Assembly: GCA_021846485.1 (NCBI GenBank)
Contig: JAJZWW010000074.1
Location: forward strand, 1-11,288
DNA: 11,288 nucleotides
Direction: 5' to 3'
Source: Actinomycetes bacterium
Lineage (GTDB): Bacteria > Actinomycetota > Acidimicrobiia > Acidimicrobiales > Palsa-688
Shown here: positions 1 to 5,160 of the stretch, in pieces
Numbering within the stretch: the stretch's first letter is position 1
How the letters are laid out: each line of letters starts with the position of its first letter
The notes under the pieces: generated by a model
Told to the model about the DNA's origin: nothing
What the model saw: the letters and a program-made list of their open reading frames with translations, nothing else
Databases searched by the model: none
Made by a program: the position numbers and the translations under genes

Positions 1-551
1 GGGCCGCGGCAGTAGGCGACGACCTCGAGGCCGGGGTCGAGCTCGCCGAGGCGAGCCTCCAAGTGCTCCAGGGGCAGCGAGACCGCCCCGTGGATGTGGC
101 CGGCCGCGAACTCCTCGGCGGGGCGGACATCGAGGACGACGACCGCACCGCTCTGGGCGCGCTCGAGCAGCTCGGCTCGGCCCACACGCTCGGCGCTGTC
201 GCTTCTCGCGCCGATGGCGCGAAGGATCTGGTCGACCTCTGCCAGGCGTGCTCGTCCGAGGTCGCTGAGGGCGGTGACGAAGCGGCAGACCTCCTCGCCA
301 GCCGCGCGGTAGTAGACGCGGGTGCCCTCCCGGCGGGTCTCGACGAGGCGGGCCTGGCGCATCACCTGGAGGTGCGCAGACGTAGTCGAGAGCTTGAGCC
401 CCACCGCCTGCGCCAAGGCCTCGACGCTGCGCTCGGCCTGGCAGAGCAGGTCGAGCAGCTCGATGCGCTTGGGGTGCACGACCACCTTGCCGATCCGCGC
501 CAGCTGCTCGTAGAGGTCGGCCCGGCCTCCTACTTGACCCTCATATTCCAT
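1..551 (-). CDS. ArsR/SmtB regulator fused to a rhodanese domain (3' end outside window)
   Basis: The first 183 residues are visible; the gene continues past base 1. Residues about 12-95 form an ArsR winged helix: the helix-turn-helix is around LAQAVGLKLSTTSAHLQVMR and the wing around ETRREGTRVYY. Residues about 125-183 begin a rhodanese domain, with VVVLDVRPAEEFAAGHI and then YCRG, whose Cys181 is in the position of the rhodanese catalytic cysteine. Other cysteines are Cys37 and Cys89. In the family this fusion represses genes for sulfur, thiol or metal stress and may sense a persulfide or metal, but the inducer cannot be read here. The ATG at 551 has no ribosome binding site, and a -35/-10 pair places transcription start at or next to the A of the ATG, so the mRNA is probably leaderless. 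An AGGAGG lies 10-15 bases inside the gene, but no ATG, GTG or TTG follows at useful spacing, so I keep the ATG. The gene is divergent from the PadR gene. Confidence 0.9.
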   Translation of the reverse strand, partial: MEYEGQVGGRADLYEQLARIGKVVVHPKRIELLDLLCQAERSVEALAQAVGLKLSTTSAHLQVMRQARLVETRREGTRVYYRAAGEEVCRFVTALSDLGRARLAEVDQILRAIGARSDSAERVGRAELLERAQSGAVVVLDVRPAEEFAAGHIHGAVSLPLEHLEARLGELDPGLEVVAYCRG

Positions 552-587
552 AAATCTATAGATAACAGAGTGAAGAGAGAAGCGCAA
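549..587 (-). promoter_or_regulatory. Leaderless promoter of the ArsR-rhodanese gene with overlapping palindromic operator
   Basis: Reading leftward, TTGCGC (587-582) and TATCTA (564-559) are separated by exactly 17 bases. This fits a housekeeping-sigma promoter with transcription starting about at the ATG (551-549). The perfect 10-bp palindrome ATCTATAGAT (554-563) overlaps the -10 element, where a repressor would block polymerase. The same palindrome, in the same 11-base context TATCTATAGAT on the same strand, occurs upstream of the second ArsR gene at 5058-5068. Operator function is inferred from this recurrence and position. Confidence 0.65.
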
Positions 588-610
588 GGGCTCCCTCGTT
601 CGGGCTCGTG

Positions 611-648
611 CACACTTACCTGTGTAAGACACCTATACTCTGATGACG
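611..648 (+). promoter_or_regulatory. Promoter and inverted repeat in front of the PadR gene
   Basis: TATACT (634-639) is a good -10 element just upstream of the PadR start at 643. No strong -35 is seen. An inverted repeat CTTAC-CTGT-GTAAG (615-628) lies directly upstream of the -10 and is a plausible PadR autoregulatory operator. There is no ribosome binding site before the ATG at 643, and the -10 is so close that the mRNA has almost no leader. The second in-frame ATG at 649 may be the real leaderless start. Confidence 0.5.
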
Positions 649-1131
649 ATGAAGGTCGATCGCCAACCACGGTGCCGCTGCCGGGTCGGCCCGGGCAGCT
701 TCCAGGTCCGGGCTCGCATCGAGCGCTTCGCCGAGCCGGCCGTGCTGGTGTTGCTCGCCGAGGGGGCGAGCCACGGCTACGAGCTCGCCGAGCGTCTCGA
801 GGAGCTGGTCGACGAGGGCCGGGTCGACTTCGGCAACCTCTACCGTCTCCTGCGTGCCCTCGAGGAAGAGGGCCTCGTCACCTCGTCCTGGAGCGAGGAG
901 GCCCCTGGGCCCCAAAAGCGGGTCTACGAGCTCACCGGCGAGGGCGCAAGCCTCCTCGCTGCCTGGGTGGGGTCGCTTCGAGCCCGACTCGAGCGCATCG
1001 GCGCGCTGGTCGCCCGCTATGAAGCCGTCGCAGCACGCGTCCCCAGAGGATCTCTCGACAGCGACAAGACGTTCCAGGAAAACGATTCACAAGACCAACA
1101 AGCAGATACCCAAGAAGGAGGAGCACCATGA
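643..1131 (+). CDS. PadR family transcriptional regulator
   Basis: This 162-residue protein has a PadR-type winged helix at about residues 28-105. The family signature is EPAVLVLLAEGASHGYELAE at 31-50, followed by the recognition region FGNLYRLLRALEEEGLV and the wing QKRVYELTGEG. A short CRC motif precedes the domain (residues 11-13), and the tail after residue 130 is polar and probably disordered. PadR proteins are usually autoregulating repressors of nearby genes; the ligand is not evident. The stop overlaps the ATG of the next gene by 4 bases, so the two are translationally coupled. The start is uncertain between ATG 643 and ATG 649, because neither has a ribosome binding site and the -10 element ends at 639. 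The effector class is not known. Confidence 0.88.
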   Translation: MTMKVDRQPRCRCRVGPGSFQVRARIERFAEPAVLVLLAEGASHGYELAERLEELVDEGRVDFGNLYRLLRALEEEGLVTSSWSEEAPGPQKRVYELTGEGASLLAAWVGSLRARLERIGALVARYEAVAARVPRGSLDSDKTFQENDSQDQQADTQEGGAP

Positions 1132-1370
1132 TCCAGACGATGAGACGAGATGACGTCGAGCGTGGCCCACGGGGCCGCGGTTGGGGCCATGGCGAGGGCT
1201 GCTGCGGCGGTTCGGGCTGTTGCGGTAGCCGCGGGCGAGGCCGGCGCTTGGAGCGTGAGGATGAGACAACGAGCCGGCAGCGGGTGCTCGAAGAGCGCCG
1301 GCGCGACCTCGAAGAGGCCCTTGCCGAGGTGACGAGCGAGCTCTCCGACCTCGGCGCCGAGCGGCACTGA
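1128..1370 (+). CDS. Small Gly/Cys-rich protein with C-terminal coiled coil
   Basis: This 80-residue protein has an excellent ribosome binding site (AAGGAGGAG before ATG 1128) and overlaps the PadR stop by 4 bases. Residues 12-40 are rich in Gly and Arg and hold two cysteine pairs (Cys25-Cys26 and Cys31-Cys32) in a CCGGSGCC arrangement, a possible metal- or cluster-binding loop. Residues 41-78 are charged with heptad-like leucines (VLEERRRDLEEALAEVTSEL) and predict a coiled coil, so the protein may oligomerise. The layout, a Gly/Cys-rich start and coiled-coil end beside a PadR gene, resembles the DUF5320-type small proteins, but I cannot confirm membership. Function is unknown; placement between a regulator and a methyltransferase suggests an accessory or metal-handling role. 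Confidence 0.75.
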   Translation: MIQTMRRDDVERGPRGRGWGHGEGCCGGSGCCGSRGRGRRLEREDETTSRQRVLEERRRDLEEALAEVTSELSDLGAERH

Positions 1371-1388
1371 AGCTGTAGGCACTGAAGC
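1363..1388 (+). repeat. Short tandem duplication at a gene junction
   Basis: The 11-base word GGCACTGAAGC occurs at 1363-1373 and again at 1378-1388, a period of 15 bases. The first copy contains the stop codon of the Gly/Cys-rich gene. The second lies where the start of the methyltransferase gene would be expected. A TAG at 1376-1378 between the copies closes the methyltransferase frame upstream. Confidence 0.75.
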
Positions 1389-1495
1389 CGACCGCCGCCC
1401 AAAAGGCGGGACCGGAACCACGGCGGCATCGGGCCTCGGCCTTCGAGGAGCTCGCCGCGCGCTACGACGCCTGGTATGACAGCACGCCGGGAAGG

Positions 1496-2071
1496 TTGCT
1501 CTTTGACCTCGAGCTCGGCTGCCTGCGCCGCCTCGTGCCTTCGGGGACCGGTCCCCGCCTCGAAGTCGGGGTCGGATCGGGGCGCTTCGCCGCCGCGCTC
1601 GGCCTCGAGGCCGGCCTCGATCCTGCCCGGGCGCCACTTCGTCTCGCGGCTGGGCGCGCCGTGGCGGTCGTCCAAGGTGCCGGCGAACGCCTCCCGTTCG
1701 GTGATCGCACGTTTGGGGCCGTCGTCCTCGTCGTCACGCTCTGCTTCGCCGACGATCCGGCCGCCTTACTCGGCGAGGCTCGTCGGGTCCTCTTCCCCTC
1801 AGGCCGCCTCGTCACCGGCGTGGTGCCGCTCGACAACAGCGCCTGGGGACGGCGCTACGAAGCCCAGGGACGTGCCGGCCACCGTTTCTACCGAGGCGCC
1901 CGGTTCCTCACCCTCGCCGAGCACCGTCAGATGCTCATCACGGCCGGGTTCACGGTCACCGGCGCCTGCTCCACCCTCACCCAAGCCCCGAGCGACGACC
2001 CGGTCGAAGAGGACGCACACGACGGCGCCGTGGCCGGCGCCGGGTTCGTCGCCCTCCAGGCCAGGCCATAG
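1496..2071 (+). CDS. Class I SAM-dependent methyltransferase (start codon unresolved)
   Basis: A class I methyltransferase: RLEVGVGSGRFAAALG is motif I (glycine-rich SAM loop), GLDPA carries the acidic strand-2 end, ERLPFGDRTFGAVVLV is the motif II region, and LGEARRVLFPSGRLV is the post-III region. The listed TTG start at 1496 gives 191 residues, but the same frame is open from 1379 and upstream encodes AFEELAARYDAWYDSTPGR, which is typical conserved N-terminal sequence of this superfamily. No ATG, GTG or TTG exists in that stretch. A CTG at 1382 or a frameshift from the preceding gene are possible explanations, so the true protein is probably about 30-38 residues longer, or the gene is broken. 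The substrate is unknown. By position it belongs to the PadR cluster, which favours a small-molecule or metalloid substrate, but that is inference. Confidence 0.8.
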   Translation: MLFDLELGCLRRLVPSGTGPRLEVGVGSGRFAAALGLEAGLDPARAPLRLAAGRAVAVVQGAGERLPFGDRTFGAVVLVVTLCFADDPAALLGEARRVLFPSGRLVTGVVPLDNSAWGRRYEAQGRAGHRFYRGARFLTLAEHRQMLITAGFTVTGACSTLTQAPSDDPVEEDAHDGAVAGAGFVALQARP

Positions 2072-2391
2072 CTCCTACAGGCTTGACACCCTGTCCCTGC
2101 CTGCCCGCCATCGTCCCGGCCAGAGCTCCCTGCCACTTCGCCTGCATGCGCATTCCGCCCGCTGCCGGTCGGCCGGGCCGGAGCCAAGCGCACGGGTACG
2201 GGTCAGGACCCTGTGGGGCGTCTTGACGCGGCTGGACAGGTTCAGCCACATCCCGGCTTCGTTTCGTACGCAGCCAGCCGATGCTCTCGGCAAGACACTC
2301 ACGGAGCTCACCTCCGAGCTCGAGCTGCTCCGGGCGATCACGCCTGCTCGCTCGCCCCCTCGGTGGCGCTGCTGTCGTCTGGGGTGGCTGC
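2072..2391. other. 320-bp gene-free stretch between convergent units
   Basis: This lies between the end of the rightward methyltransferase gene and the end of the leftward seven-gene operon. I see no gene, tRNA or convincing terminator with a T run. Open frames across it have low-complexity or unrelated sequence. A GAGCTC pair at 2304-2309 and 2316-2321 could form a weak hairpin. It may be decayed sequence. Confidence 0.4.
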
Positions 2392-2646
2392 CTACTTGCC
2401 CGCCGGCGCTGTGGTGGAGGGAAGGTAGTGCTCGGCAAGGTTCGTGAACGAGTCGATCATGTCCCGGGCGAGGCGCTCACGCCCGGGCTGGTCGAGGCTA
2501 TCGAGCACCATCGTCAGACACCGCGGCATCATCTGAGTGACGAGCTCGACACGCTGCTCGGGCGCCATCGCCGAGAACATCTTGTCCATCATCTGCGGCA
2601 TTGCCGATCCCATCATGTTGCCCATCATCGTTCGCATGTCATCCAT
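2392..2646 (-). CDS. Met-rich small helical protein, last gene of the ArsR operon
   Basis: The protein is 84 residues with 15 methionines, 11 of them in the first 27 residues (MMGNMMGSAMPQMMDKMFSAM). It has one Cys (Cys43). The ATG at 2646 is preferred because AAGGAG sits 10 bases before it; an upstream in-frame GTG at 2673 has no such site. Residues 17-40 and 41-67 look like two degenerate copies of one helical unit beginning Pro-x-(Met/Cys)-(Met/Leu), with later Gln-Arg or Arg and Leu positions. The same unit occurs once in the protein at 2975-3271. Met-rich surfaces bind soft metals such as Cu(I), Ag(I) or Hg(II) in known proteins, but here that is inference. No signal peptide is visible, so it should be cytoplasmic. 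Function is unknown. Confidence 0.75.
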   Translation of the reverse strand: MDDMRTMMGNMMGSAMPQMMDKMFSAMAPEQRVELVTQMMPRCLTMVLDSLDQPGRERLARDMIDSFTNLAEHYLPSTTAPAGK

Positions 2647-2682
2647 AAAGGACGCTCCTTCTGGTTTTGCCACACCTGGCGG

Positions 2683-2988
2683 TCAGGACTGTGGGCTGTG
2701 AAGCTCGGGGGCAGAGGCGACCATCTCGGCGAGAACCTCCTCGGGGGTGACCGCTCCCGTGATGCGCACCCGTAGGTGGTCGGGCTCTTCGAACAGACGG
2801 ACTGCGGCGATCTTCGAGACGAAGGTGGTGTCGCAGTCGCATTGGCCGATGTTGCACGAGGCGACGAACACGTCGAGGACGTCGCGGGGCGTTGTCGGGG
2901 GGAGGAGCAGGTCGACGCCGTCGTCGGTGGCGACGGCTTGGGGGTCGGTCAGCTCCGCGGTGGCTGGGCTGTTGTCAGTGCTGGTCAT
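2683..2988 (-). CDS. Small conserved-looking protein with CxxxxCxC motif
   Basis: The 101-residue protein has an acidic, disordered-looking first 30 residues. A compact domain of about 65 residues follows: PRDVLDVFVASCNIGQCDCD (34-53) and then DHLRVRITGAVTPEEVLAEM (70-89). The three cysteines Cys45, Cys50 and Cys52 are the only ones and are followed by Asp-Thr-Thr, so a metal site or redox thiol is likely. No signal peptide or membrane segment is seen. Its start overlaps the end of the upstream gene by 14 bases, indicating coupled translation. I do not recognise the family. The partner genes (ArsR, glutaredoxin-like, methyltransferase) suggest it binds or delivers a thiol-reactive metal or metalloid. 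Confidence 0.75.
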   Translation of the reverse strand: MTSTDNSPATAELTDPQAVATDDGVDLLLPPTTPRDVLDVFVASCNIGQCDCDTTFVSKIAAVRLFEEPDHLRVRITGAVTPEEVLAEMVASAPELHSPQS

Positions 2989-3271
2989 GGTCTGTGCCTT
3001 CCGTTCTCATGGTTGGGGTTTCGCGGGTTGGTTGGCGGGCAGCCGCAGCGGTGAGTGCCGCGGTAATGGTGGTTGCGAGCTGGCTGCGCTGCTCGGTGGT
3101 GAGGTTGGCGAAGATGGCATCGAGGCAGACCGGTAACAGCGCCGGACAGCATCGGGCAGCGACCGTGGCAGCACCCTTCGCCGGCGAGGTGAGGACCGTC
3201 GAGGCCGACCCGGCGACTGCTCCGGCGACAACAGAGCCCAGCTGCCAGCAGGTCCTGAGGAGGCTGGTCAC
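2975..3271 (-). CDS. Small Cys-containing helical protein related to the Met-rich protein
   Basis: The 98-residue protein begins at a GTG that overlaps the methyltransferase stop (GTGA). Residues 10-45 are Ala/Val/Gly-rich and mildly hydrophobic, possibly a weak membrane helix or a packed amphipathic helix. Cysteines are Cys8, Cys41-Cys42 and Cys49. Residues 47-73 (PVCLDAIFANLTTEQRSQLA and onward) match the repeat unit of the Met-rich protein two genes downstream, sharing the Pro, Asp, Phe, Glu-Gln-Arg and Leu positions. The tail after residue 78 is polar. I do not recognise a named family. Coupling to the methyltransferase suggests the two act together; a metal-binding or chaperone role is a guess. 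Confidence 0.7.
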   Translation of the reverse strand: MTSLLRTCWQLGSVVAGAVAGSASTVLTSPAKGAATVAARCCPALLPVCLDAIFANLTTEQRSQLATTITAALTAAAARQPTRETPTMRTEGTDHDQH

Positions 3272-3945
3272 GACCGGCGCATCGTGACCCGCCAGAGCCT
3301 GCGGGGCAGGCCGCCCTCTTCGAAGGCGGACACGTCTTCGAGCTCGAAGCCCTCGGCGAGGCGGTCGACGAGCTGGCGGTCGAAGAAGTGGACGACGAAC
3401 CCGCCGTTCTCGTAGATGTTGTCGCCGAGCTCACGTCCCGCGCCGAAGTGGGCGTCTCCGACGTGGCGCACGGTGTAGATGCACAGCCCACCGGGGCGCA
3501 GCACCCGGCGGATCTCGGCAGCGAGGGCGGCGAGCTCGTCGCTTGAGAGGGCCATGGTGAACAGCATGTGGGAGTAGCAGGCGTCGAAGCTCGTGTCGGC
3601 GAACGGCAAAGGCTGGCGGACGTCGTGGGCGACGGTCGCAAGCCGCCCGGCGTACCCCTTCGCGCCTGCAGCCTCGACGATCCCTTCCAGTGCGCCGGCC
3701 GCGTAGTCGAGCGCGGTGACCTCGAGCCCGACAGCGAGGAGACCGAGCGTGTCACGTCCCTGGCCAGCCCCGAGCTCGAGCACCCGGGACAAGCCGTCGG
3801 TGGTGAACCGGCTCGCGGCGTGGCGACCCGGCTCGCTCGGCTCTGCCCCGTACATCTCGGGGTTCGCCTGCAGGGTTGCCTCCCAGTGCTCGCGCTGGTC
3901 GGCGATCAACGCGCCAGGATCGGTCGTGGTCGAGGCGGGGCTCAT
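3268..3945 (-). CDS. TehB/UbiE-like SAM-dependent methyltransferase
   Basis: The 225-residue class I methyltransferase has motif I VLELGAGQGRDTLGL (55-69), Asp80 in VTALDYA for ribose binding, the AHDVRQPLPF motif (106-115), SFDACYSHMLF (motif II region, 119-129) and the LRPGG post-II motif (149-153). The GxGRD...L motif followed by VTALD resembles the tellurite-resistance methyltransferase TehB. It lacks the cysteine set expected of the arsenite methyltransferase ArsM; only Cys123 and Cys155 are present. Substrate could be a metalloid, a thiol or a small metabolite. The ATG at 3945 is chosen because GGGGAGGA precedes it and it overlaps the stop of the SHOCT gene by 4 bases. An upstream in-frame start at 3987 would overlap that gene further and lacks family-like sequence. 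Confidence 0.9.
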   Translation of the reverse strand: MSPASTTTDPGALIADQREHWEATLQANPEMYGAEPSEPGRHAASRFTTDGLSRVLELGAGQGRDTLGLLAVGLEVTALDYAAGALEGIVEAAGAKGYAGRLATVAHDVRQPLPFADTSFDACYSHMLFTMALSSDELAALAAEIRRVLRPGGLCIYTVRHVGDAHFGAGRELGDNIYENGGFVVHFFDRQLVDRLAEGFELEDVSAFEEGGLPRRLWRVTMRRS

Positions 3946-4280
3946 CGCGTCCTCCCCGACGAAGCGGCCGCGGCGGGCCGGCCCCACCGGGGTACTGACT
4001 CGCTTGGATCAGTGCGCAGCAGCCCCTCGAGGCGGGCCTCGAACTCTGCGAGGTCGATCTCGCCGCGCGCGAAACGGTCCCGGAGAACCACCATCGGATC
4101 CTCGACCAGCGGGGGTGCCACCTCACCCGCCGAGCGAGCCGGTGGCGCAGTGACCCCGCATCGGGGTCCCATGGGACCGTCGTGGTGGGCGAGGCGGATG
4201 ACCATGAGCACGGCCATGGTGACCATCGGGATCACGAACAGCACCGGCCAGGGGAAGAAGCCCCATCCTGTGGGCATCAT
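3942..4280 (-). CDS. SHOCT-domain membrane protein
   Basis: The protein is 112 residues. Residues 9-29 form one hydrophobic transmembrane helix (PWPVLFVIPMVTMAVLMVI within it). A Pro-rich linker follows, and residues 61-88 form a SHOCT domain (DPMVVLRDRFARGEIDLAEF and then EARLEGLL). SHOCT is a short C-terminal helical motif on many small actinobacterial membrane proteins and probably mediates oligomerisation or partner binding. The ATG at 4280 is supported by AAAGGAG five to ten bases upstream and by its 4-base overlap with the previous gene. It likely sits in the cytoplasmic membrane with the SHOCT domain in the cytosol (orientation inferred from the basic residues after the helix). Its task in this operon is unknown. 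Confidence 0.88.
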   Translation of the reverse strand: MMPTGWGFFPWPVLFVIPMVTMAVLMVIRLAHHDGPMGPRCGVTAPPARSAGEVAPPLVEDPMVVLRDRFARGEIDLAEFEARLEGLLRTDPSESVPRWGRPAAAASSGRTR

Positions 4281-4678
4281 GACCGCTCCTTTCTGCTTAC
4301 GACCTCCGGTCGAGACGGCTCGGAGGCCAGATGGTGGGGGTGGTAAGGCTCGTCGAGCTGGCCTGGGAGCGCCGGGGTGGCGGGCGTGGCAGGTGATGTT
4401 GGGCCATGGGCGGTGTCACGGTTGGCGCCAGCGGATGCCTGGGCTTTGGAGGTGAGCCGGCGGGCGAGCGCACCGGCATCGGCTCCCGCCGCCGACGTGC
4501 CCTCGGGGGTGACAAGCACAGGCAAGGAGCGATAGCCCAGCGAGGTCACCGTGTCGTAGGCATGAGGGTCGCTGCTGATGTCGTGGGTCTCGACCTCGAC
4601 GCCCTCTGCGACGAGCGAGCGGTGCAACGTCGCGCACGCCCCACAGCCGCTCTGGCAGTAGAGCTGCGTGATGCTCAT
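4277..4678 (-). CDS. Glutaredoxin/thioredoxin-fold protein with Pro-rich tail
   Basis: Residues 1-78 form a glutaredoxin-like fold. ITQLYCQSGCGACATLHRSL gives a first strand and an active-site CxxC (Cys12-Gly-Ala-Cys15) preceded by an extra Cys8. YRSLPVLVT holds the conserved cis-proline (Pro53). The domain resembles NrdH/mycoredoxin-size proteins. The active site CGAC differs from the usual CPYC, and three clustered cysteines could also bind a metal. Residues 79-133 are a Pro/Ala/Ser-rich disordered tail, unusual for this family. The likely role is thiol-disulfide exchange or reduction of an oxidised metal(loid) or partner protein. The gene starts inside the ArsR stop (ATGA), so it is the first structural gene of the operon. 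Confidence 0.87.
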   Translation of the reverse strand: MSITQLYCQSGCGACATLHRSLVAEGVEVETHDISSDPHAYDTVTSLGYRSLPVLVTPEGTSAAGADAGALARRLTSKAQASAGANRDTAHGPTSPATPATPALPGQLDEPYHPHHLASEPSRPEVVSRKERS

Positions 4679-5025
4679 CGTGGCCTCCGGTCCCCGAGCA
4701 GGCCACGAGCCGCGTCGATGGCGGGACGCAGCGCCTCGCTCGCCGCGCAGTAGTAGACGTAGGCACCTCTGCGCTCGGGCCGTACGAGCCCACGGTCACG
4801 GAGCACTCGCAGGTGGTGGGAGACCGCCGGCTGGCGGAGCCCGGTCGCCTCGGCGATAGCTCCCACCGGCACGCACGCGGTGTCGAGCACCGAGAGGATC
4901 CGCAGCCGGGTCGGGTCTCCAAGGGCCTGGAACACCTCGGCGAGCTCGGCTGCCTCGCCGGTCGCCATCGGGGGCTCACAGATCCCGTCGAGCAGCTGAG
5001 CCTCGGTCTCGGTCGTCACCGTCAT
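4675..5025 (-). CDS. ArsR/SmtB family metal-responsive repressor
   Basis: The 116-residue winged-helix protein has VFQALGDPTRLRILSVL (31-47) as the typical ArsR dimer and helix region. AIAEATGLRQPAVSHHLRVL (56-75) is the helix-turn-helix, and RRGAYVYYCA (85-94) is the wing. Cysteines are Cys16 in the N-terminal arm, Cys51 in DTACVPVG at the alpha-3 position used for metal in CadC/ArsR types, and Cys93. An arm Cys plus an alpha-3 Cys fits thiophilic ion sensing, such as As(III), Cd, Pb or Hg, but the ion is not determined. The ATG at 5025 is preferred over 5040 because the AGGAGGA just before it falls between the two codons. The palindromic operator ATCTATAGAT is 33 bases upstream. This gene heads the operon and probably represses it. 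Confidence 0.93.
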   Translation of the reverse strand: MTVTTETEAQLLDGICEPPMATGEAAELAEVFQALGDPTRLRILSVLDTACVPVGAIAEATGLRQPAVSHHLRVLRDRGLVRPERRGAYVYYCAASEALRPAIDAARGLLGDRRPR

Positions 5026-5057
5026 CGCTCCTCCTTCCATGAGATCAACCTATCTGC

Positions 5058-5068
5058 ATCTATAGATA
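5058..5068 (-). promoter_or_regulatory. Operator/-10 element for the ArsR operon
   Basis: TATCTATAGAT on the minus strand (5068-5058) contains the perfect palindrome ATCTATAGAT (5058-5067) and is identical over 11 bases to the site at the other ArsR gene (554-564). TATCTA (5068-5063) would serve as -10, giving an mRNA leader of about 30 bases before the ATG at 5025. No clear -35 is present at 17-18 bases upstream. The site lies between this operon and the divergent transporter pseudogene, so it may once have controlled both. Confidence 0.6.
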
Positions 5069-5160
5069 TTCCGACGTAGAGGTAGAGCGATAGTCGACGC
5101 AACGGACCAAGACGACGGCCAGCTTCGAAGGTTCGCCACTTTCGCTGAGTGCTCCACGCC

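Noticed and set aside
1393..1410. CCGCC/GGCGG hairpin as a terminator before the methyltransferase
   Set aside because: Short 5-bp stem without T run, and it lies in the frame encoding the probable methyltransferase N-terminus.
932..1675. Long minus-strand frame across the PadR cluster
   Set aside because: Its translation is Arg/Ser/Pro-rich without domains, while the plus strand has recognisable proteins with ribosome binding sites.
2220..2249. VLTRLDRFSH, reminiscent of a serine-recombinase motif
   Set aside because: Only ten residues resemble it and nothing on either side continues the fold, so I do not call a resolvase remnant.
2304..2321. Terminator hairpin between the convergent units
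   Set aside because: The stem is formed by two GAGCTC sites that are each self-complementary, and no T run follows on either strand.
1476..2447. 323-codon plus-strand frame starting inside the methyltransferase
   Set aside because: Out of frame with the methyltransferase motifs; low-complexity composition. It only looks long because of high GC.
3268..3945. Arsenite methyltransferase ArsM
   Set aside because: The SAM motifs fit but the conserved arsenic-binding cysteines are absent; TehB/UbiE-like is safer.
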